30,959 bases of DNA from Conidiobolus incongruus B7586 (lineage: Eukaryota > Entomophthoromycota > Entomophthoromycetes > Entomophthorales > Conidiobolaceae). Position numbers and translations under genes: made by a program. Below are positions 23,651 to 30,959 of the stretch, piece by piece. Below the pieces are notes generated by a model. It worked only from the letters and a program-made list of their open reading frames with translations, was not told the DNA's origin and did not search any database. Each line of letters opens with the position of its first letter. The first letter of the stretch is position 1. Location: NCBI GenBank assembly GCA_000697335.1, contig JNEM01015205.1:1-30959 (forward strand). The letters run 5' to 3'.

Positions 23651-24633
23651 TATAATTAAAAATCTTTAAATTAATGACTAACGAAATAGAAGGCAATTAG
23701 AATAGTGTCAACCTAAATTATCAAATGCTCAATAATTTTGATGCATTAATATTGTCAATTGAATTGTGTATCAATTTTTATTAAAATTTTCAAAAAAAAA
23801 TGCTTAAAAAATAATGAAAAGTATCAATCCTAGTTTTCTATAACCAACTTTCAAGTATGATGACTTGAAAATCATTGTTTCCGGTGTATTTTCATATAAA
23901 GGTACTAATCATACTATTTTAATGGATGAGACCAAAGAATCTATTAAATATATTAAAAGCATTAAAAGGAATTTATAGACTCACTATTATACGTAAATAG
24001 GAGATTTCACAATATATATATTTCATTATAATTGAGCTTGTTTGCCATATATTTACATACTTTAAAAATTATCTATTAAAATATTAAATTTTAAATTTTA
24101 AATTAGCCTCTAACGTCAATATTTCAAACCCTATAAATATATTAGATTTGACTAAAAGAATAATTTAAGAATAAACCGAATGCTCATGAGTTTATTTTAG
24201 TTATAAATTTGATATAATATACCTATTGATTATGATCAAAATATTATTTTCCCTTTATTACAAAAGGTTAAATTTATTAAATTTGAATGTCATATTAATA
24301 AGATACTAAATATCAAAATATATATTCTTATATTCAGATTTGATATGATAATAATTCAACTCATAATGTTTTACTTATTCTTTTTTTTAAAATATTTTAA
24401 TTTGAATTATTAAAAATTGATAATTTAATTACTAATTTAGTTTCAATAATTGTATTTGTAATATTTTAATATACTGATATATTTGAAGTCAAAAATTAAC
24501 AATTTCAAACAAATTACATAATTTTACTATTTTGAATATATATTTTAATAATACAAATTTTTCGTAGTAAAAAATATATCTTGAGTATCAAGATAAATAA
24601 AATTCAAACTTTCAACCTCAAGAAATTTTAGAT

Positions 24634-24653
24634 CAGGGTTCATTAATCTCTGT
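24634..24653 (+). mobile_element. Possible lone hAT-type element end
   Basis: CAGGGTTCATTAATCTCTGT shares 16 of 20 bases with the stretch at 16,536. No inverted partner is visible within reach. See that entry for the reasoning. Confidence 0.25.
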
Positions 24654-25130
24654 TTATTGATCTCTTGAATAAAATATTTAAATATAGTATACAAATTTGA
24701 CGATATTAGTTTACTCTATTATTATATCATTTTTCTATAGTGATCTATCCATTATAACAAATGTTAAATATAGCTATATATTTTTAAATCAATATCAGAC
24801 CATTTTTAATATATAAATTCTAGAGTTTAAAATTATATTTTCACAAATAAATATTAACAAAATAACTTATAATAAACCACAATATATCATATAAAAATTT
24901 TGAACTATGATTTAATGTTCATAATAGGATTCGAATAATGAACTAATTTTATATTCTATTCATGACAGTAAAGACTAAACATTCTTATAAAATTCAAATA
25001 AAACTTTGTTATTTGACCATTTGATCTATTAATTTCCATATTGGGAAGTTCACTTCAAAACTGGAAATTATCTATTTTAATATTTATTACCAAAAATATT
25101 TATTTCCTTTGAATTAGATTTGTTAAAATT

Positions 25131-25162
25131 TTGATAATATATATATATATATATATTATCAA
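25131..25162. repeat. 32-nt perfect palindrome with TA core
   Basis: TTGATA, an alternating AT core and TATCAA make an exact 32-nt inverted repeat with no loop. Outside it, AAAATTTTGA on the left and TCAAAATTTT on the right extend the symmetry after a few unpaired bases. The segment should extrude readily as a cruciform. It includes one of the five long TA runs. Confidence 0.75.
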
Positions 25163-28100
25163 TCTCAAAATTTTCTTAGATAATTGATTTATATAATTTA
25201 TTGAGTCTATATTAATACCATACCAAATAAATCATCAAAAATCTGATTGTCAATAAAATTTTTTAAGATAAATTATTTTGAATCAATTATAATTATCCAT
25301 TCTATTAACAATCTCTGATCATGTCAATTTAAATTTCAATTTTGAATAATTATTAACTATCGCACATTAGTTACCTATTAGAGGTTATCATTAATTAAAA
25401 ATATATCGTACCATTTTTTAATGATCATTATTATGACTGAGGATTTGTGATAATTTATAAAAATGTTGAATATCACATGTAATTTGAAGGAATTATATTG
25501 AAACAAATATAGTTTGATTGCTATTATTTTTGGCATAGATATAGAATACATATAATGCCAGAAATTTTAAACAGTCAAAATGATTAATAAATTATATTAT
25601 TAACTTGATACAATATTAGGAATATATGTAATTACCATACCTCAATTGTTACATTTAATTACCCAGGATCAATAAAATTATTTAGTAAATATTAGTTAAA
25701 CAACTGGTAACCAAAATTAAAAATCATTATTCAATTATCATTGGTATATCAATCTTTATTATTATAATACAATTAGAATTAAATAATCTAAATATATGAA
25801 AATGAAAAATTATTAATAAATTTTTGATATTGGTGATACAATGATTTATTCTGTAAATAATTTACACTGCAAATAATATTTTAAATATGATATATATGTT
25901 AATCAAAAATTTTCATATTAATTACTAATACGAATCATTTTCCTTACATTTTATTAATATTTGGTTTTATTCAAATATTATACTATCAAATTCTCACTAC
26001 TAAGTCCATTTTTTTCTAATTGATAATATTGCTTTTCATCTAAAACAAAATTTTAATAGAGGATCTATATTTATTAACACCATAATTTAAATATCAGCTA
26101 ATTACCAATTTTAAATTGATTTTTCAATTAAACCCAATGTTATAAATTAAAGTTGATCTAGAACATTAAAAAAGGATAATTAAGTGTTCAATAGCTCCTT
26201 GGAGTCATTAATTCGCTTTGATGGTTTATTTTTCGAAATATATGATAGAGTTAATTATAAATATTATGATAACAAAATCAATATGTTTCTTCTATTAAAA
26301 ACTATATAATCCATTACTCTATTCAAAATTGACTATAAGTTAAGGGATATAATAAGTTCTTAATTATCGAAATATTGTTTTTTTACTTGTATTTAAAGAA
26401 TACCATTTTACTCTGATTTAAAGTGAATTTTTCAATGAGAAAAACTATCGGTAATACATATAAACCTTTATTAAAATGTTTTTGATTAAAATTACTTAAT
26501 TTGGAAATAACTTTAAATTATCCGTTTACATTCTTATCCAACTTTTTAATAAAATATTAAAATTAAATAATTTTCAAGAATACAATTCCATTTTGCTACA
26601 ATTGATCCTTATATTATTTTATATAGAAATTTAACCACTTATAAAAATTTAATTTCTTTATTTATAAATTATTGATTACTTTAATTGGAATTAGAATCAA
26701 AAAATATTTACATAAGTGGAATTAATCATACATTTTGAATATATCATATTACAAAATATTCATCTCAAACTCATGAAAATTATTAGTTACATATCTCATT
26801 TTTTATTCAATTAAATTTAGCATAATCCAATATAAAAATTATGATCCAATGGCAAATGATCATATTATCAGTATATTTCCTAAAAATCTAATATATTAAG
26901 TTATTAAAAACTTATTAATGATACAAACTAAACCGAAAATACTTTATTACCTTCTTCATTAAATTATCGTATTAGGTTGAGTACAACTGTAATATTAGAT
27001 GAATACAAATAATATATTATTAAATTAACAAATTAATCACAATTCAATGACCATTTAATTCAATTCATTAGTCACAATTGTATTTAAATATCATTTAGTT
27101 ATCAAATCAGTTCAAATTATATCAAATTATATGTTATTTTCATAACTATAATATAATTATTGAATAGTTGAATTTTCAACTATATTTCATTCTTAAAATA
27201 TAATTCCTTGATAATTTAGTTACAATTTCTCCGTTGAATTCATGATAAAAGTTGATTCATGTAAAAAGGAGAAGTAAAGTAAACCAATTTCTAATATTCA
27301 ACAAATTATACTATAATAACATTGATAATCGTTTGATTTAATATTTTTACTTAATACTACCTGATATCAAAATATTAAAATTAATTTGTATATTAATGGA
27401 TTCAATTTTTAATATATTTGGAATAATTTAATTAGGAAATATCTTCATAATATGAGGATCATGAGTTGATATTAACTTATTCCCATTTATTTTCATACCA
27501 TGTAAAGAGTTTATTGATTAAAGATACTTTTAAAGGTATAATCAAACCTTATGTCATATATATTTTCAAATGTTAAGCAAATTGAATACTTTGACTAAAA
27601 TTAGTAGTTTATTCGCTGAATTTTGGAATAATTATCAAACTGGGTAATATTGATATCTTGGCTTCAATATCATGAAATTATAATGGTTATTCCATTTAAT
27701 TGATTCTTATTTCAAATTTTTCACCTTAAAAATACAATATTTTTTAATATAATATAAATACTATGTAACCTTAGATATGGTATCAGAATTGATATTTTCA
27801 AATTTTTCAATTCCATAATCAACTTTATCTGAAGTATACTTTTTTCAGAAAATACCAAACATTGTTTTAAATATTTTTGAAACTAGTAAAAATAATATTA
27901 GATAATAAAGCCACATGAATGTGATGGTAAATATAAATTTAATATAATAGCTTTAGTAGCTTGATTTTATCCTAAATAAATATGAACAATATATCAATAT
28001 CTATTTCGTTCAATTACAATTTAATATTTTTATATTTTAAAGATTGAATATATTTTGGTTATATCTATACTCTCGCTACTATCAAGAAATTACCAATGAT

Positions 28101-28850
28101 ATGACTTTTCTATTAATACTTTATTTGAGGTAATAATAATATTTTTTATCCTATTATTTACATTTTGAAATGATTTTTTGATTTAATTAATATAAATACT
28201 TGAGAGTTGATTTAAATAATTAAATTATGCATGAAATAATCTGTAAAAAAATTCAATAAGGAAAAATATATTTATTCGCTTCAATATATGAAATTAGAGT
28301 TTGTATCAATTTAAATTTAAACCCATTTATTAAAAATAATAATATTTTAATTAAAAGATTCAAAACATTTAATTATTCAATAATTTTCATAATTTTCAAT
28401 TATGAAATCTGAAGGATTATTATTTATTTAAACTATTATATACATATATGTAACTTTATATTCTTATTTTATTGTTCGCAAAAGTAACATCAGGTCTCGC
28501 AAAGGAAAATATAAAATCACACAATTTTTATATTATAGACTCTGTATTTATTACAGTCCCGAATTTTCGTAATATCATCAAAATAACATTAATCAACTGT
28601 TTGTTTCTATTGATATTCTCATTATTGTCAATACTAATAAATTATTCTTTAATATTAATACTTAATCTATAAAATTTAATATCAAATTCAATTATTCATT
28701 GCAATTGGCTTTAGAACTTCTGATCATAAAGCTTATTCTTTTTCCTCAACAATATAAATAAATATTCATTTATTTCAAAATAATCATCAGGTTGATCTTC
28801 TTATTGAGAAATATGTTGGATGCTAATTTTAATATTCATTAATATATATT

Positions 28851-30959
28851 TTTAATATTTTTTTATATAATTACTAAGTAATATCTTTTATAAATAAAAA
28901 TAAAAATAATATTCTTATTGACTTATATCATAAATAATTTTGACATAATACTAATAAAAATTCGATATAAATTAGAATATAATATTATAAAAAAAATTTG
29001 AAAGAAATTTTTATAGTTTATTTATAAAATACATAACTAATAAACTATATATTATAGTTTTTAAACAAATTCCTTACAAATTTAATTATTTAATTTTATT
29101 TAATCTTTAATACTACAAGATCATAATGAAATATAATTTTGTTTTTTAAATCAATTAAACAATTGAAAATATTATCATTTAATAATAATTAAATTGAGAG
29201 TTTTTTGTTTTGGTTTTGTCAAAGCCTCTAAGTAATATTTCTTCATTTAGCTCAAGTAATAACTTATAATATTTATTTATATTGTTAACAAAATATATAT
29301 TATAAATAAGTATTAATACTTTATAAGTAAACTACAGGTTTGGTCTAATAATAAACCCAAAGAGTTTTTTAGTTATTATTATCAATTAAAATATAATCCA
29401 AAGTACTGTATTAAAAAAATATTTCCAAATAAAGCAATATTTGACTTTTTTCTAACTTTGGTAAAGATAATAAAAACCAATTTTATATTGTTTAATTAAT
29501 TTTAATTGGTTATTTAATAAATTATTTATTTAATAATTATATCAGATTTTTTACTTAAAAATATCTTTTTAAATAAAAAAAACTATTTATTATATTATTG
29601 AGATTGATTATAATAATAATTAAACCTTATAAAAAATTATTTATCTTATAAAAAAATATCATTGATTAATAATAGCAAAATATAAATTATTAATATAAGG
29701 TCAATTATCTAATTAAAAAAATAACTAAATAATCTTAATTTATAATATCTTGAAATATTACTAATATAATATATTAGATTAAATTAGGTTTATATATTAT
29801 AATCCCTATATTTTAAATAAATAAAATAATTATAATATTCTTTTAACTAGGTTAATATAATATATCATTATATAATTCTATCATAGAATCAAAAATATAA
29901 ATTATTTAAATAATTATTATTGATTTACTTAATAATATCAATAAAAATAAATTCAATATGTTATATAAAAATAATATTAAAAAAATAAATATAATCATTA
30001 TTTTTAAATTAAGAATCCAGCAAGTTTATATTAAATTATTTTATAAATTTTTTATCTATATGAAAAAAATAATAATATAAATTATTAATTTGAGTATTAT
30101 TTATAATTATATTTTTGATTCAAATTTTAATTTTATTTTAATAAGATAGTTTTTCAACGATTTGATCAATTTATTAAACTAGTGATTTACCGATTTCTAG
30201 TGGGATATTGTTAATAGGAGAGGATATAATTTTTCAAGGGTCTGTTTGGTAGTTTATGTTAAAATGTTCTATCAAGGCTTTTTAAAGGTTTTATAGGCTT
30301 TGCAAGAGACCAAAAGTTCTGATAAAAATGTATTCCGACAACAATTTATTTTAGAATATATGTTTGATCTAGGCAATATAAAAAATATTTTCAACCTTCA
30401 GAAAAATAAAGCCTTAAAATGATGTCACAAATATTTCAAAGTTAAATCTCCATAAATAAATAAGGAGATGAAATTAAATGCTTTATTATTTAGGCTATGA
30501 TAAAATAAAATCAAACTATATTTAAAAATTATATTTATATATTTAAAACTATATTTTAATTGATATAATTTAAATATAATATACTTTGAAATATATTTTA
30601 TAAATAGATCTAAAAACTGAAAAAAATTGAATTATTTTTTATTAAATAAATATATTAACTTTGGTTTTAAATATTTTTGGATTTTATATAAATAAATTCA
30701 ATAATTATTAAAAAAAATTCAAGATAAATGTTGAATATTGTTTTTTTTCATTTTATGATTAATATAGTATATTAACTTAATAATATAAAATTAAAATAAA
30801 TTTTGAAATAAAATTTTAATTTTAATTTAATTGAATTTAATAAAGCTTTTTTGTATCAGATATAATATTTATTATATTTTTAAAACAAAATAAATAAATA
30901 CTTTCTAAAAAATCAAAATAATATTATACTCAATATAACTAATATTATAAAATATATAA
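28851..30959. other. AT-rich right edge, gene-free
   Basis: No gene is recognised. The stretch 29,221-29,280 is poor in CA/TG (about 2 to 9 against CT/AG), and 29,316-29,480 stays open in one frame for about 55 codons. This hints at a decayed element, but the signature is mixed and the neighbouring bases do not share it. A slightly G-richer patch at about 30,140-30,340 has no recognisable content. Confidence 0.45.

Larger units (their letters stand above)
23651..28850. other. 5.2-kb gene desert
   Basis: Uniformly AT-rich, with CA/TG dinucleotides more frequent than CT/AG (about 22 to 6 in 27,001-27,180). The only open frame of any length (28,472-28,672, 66 codons, hydrophobic) is within chance expectation and lacks a recognisable domain. 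Contents noted are a lone hAT-like end at 24,634 and a palindromic TA tract at 25,131. Confidence 0.55.

Noticed and set aside
28472-28672. 66-codon plus-strand open frame with a hydrophobic tail
   Set aside because: Same reason: the length is expected by chance, the composition is driven by AT content, and no domain is present.

Overview
The window is about 31 kb of extremely AT-rich eukaryotic DNA (roughly 80% A+T outside a few islands) with very few genes. Its two recognisable coding signals both point to a fungus. One is an intact single-exon homeodomain transcription factor whose recognition-helix region (MTPRGVQVWFQNRR) is of a fungal type. The other is a decayed cytochrome P450 related to the fungal CYP52/CYP63 (CYP4-like) fatty-acid and alkane hydroxylases. 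The phylum cannot be settled from this sequence. There is no operon structure, no bacterial-type ribosome-binding-site pattern, and no convincing rRNA, tRNA or CRISPR array.

Layout. Positions 1-2,700 are very AT-rich. They hold an LTR-like patch (about 339-540) and a tract (about 1,561-2,640) poor in CA/TG dinucleotides, which looks like a fossil repeat hit by a RIP-like process. A GC-raised island without a reading frame lies at 2,740-3,070. The P450 pseudogene occupies about 5,094-6,274. From there to about 17,850 is a long gene desert containing TA microsatellites, inverted repeats and one short hAT-type MITE (15,948-16,150). Positions 17,830-19,255 form the upstream region of the homeobox gene, with a GC-raised patch, a pyrimidine-rich stretch, a TATA box and a leader without any ATG. 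The homeobox gene is at 19,256-20,059. After it the desert resumes to the right edge. It is broken only by a C-rich, GC-raised island at about 23,221-23,650, which may be decayed coding sequence, and by further TA repeats and a 32-nt perfect palindrome at 25,131.

No functional link between the P450 relic and the homeobox gene can be shown, and I found no new multi-gene system. The points most worth following are the isolated, GC-contrasting homeobox gene with its long ATG-free leader, the unidentified GC island at 23.2-23.65 kb, the P450 relic that has lost its haem cysteine, and the mobile-element traces.
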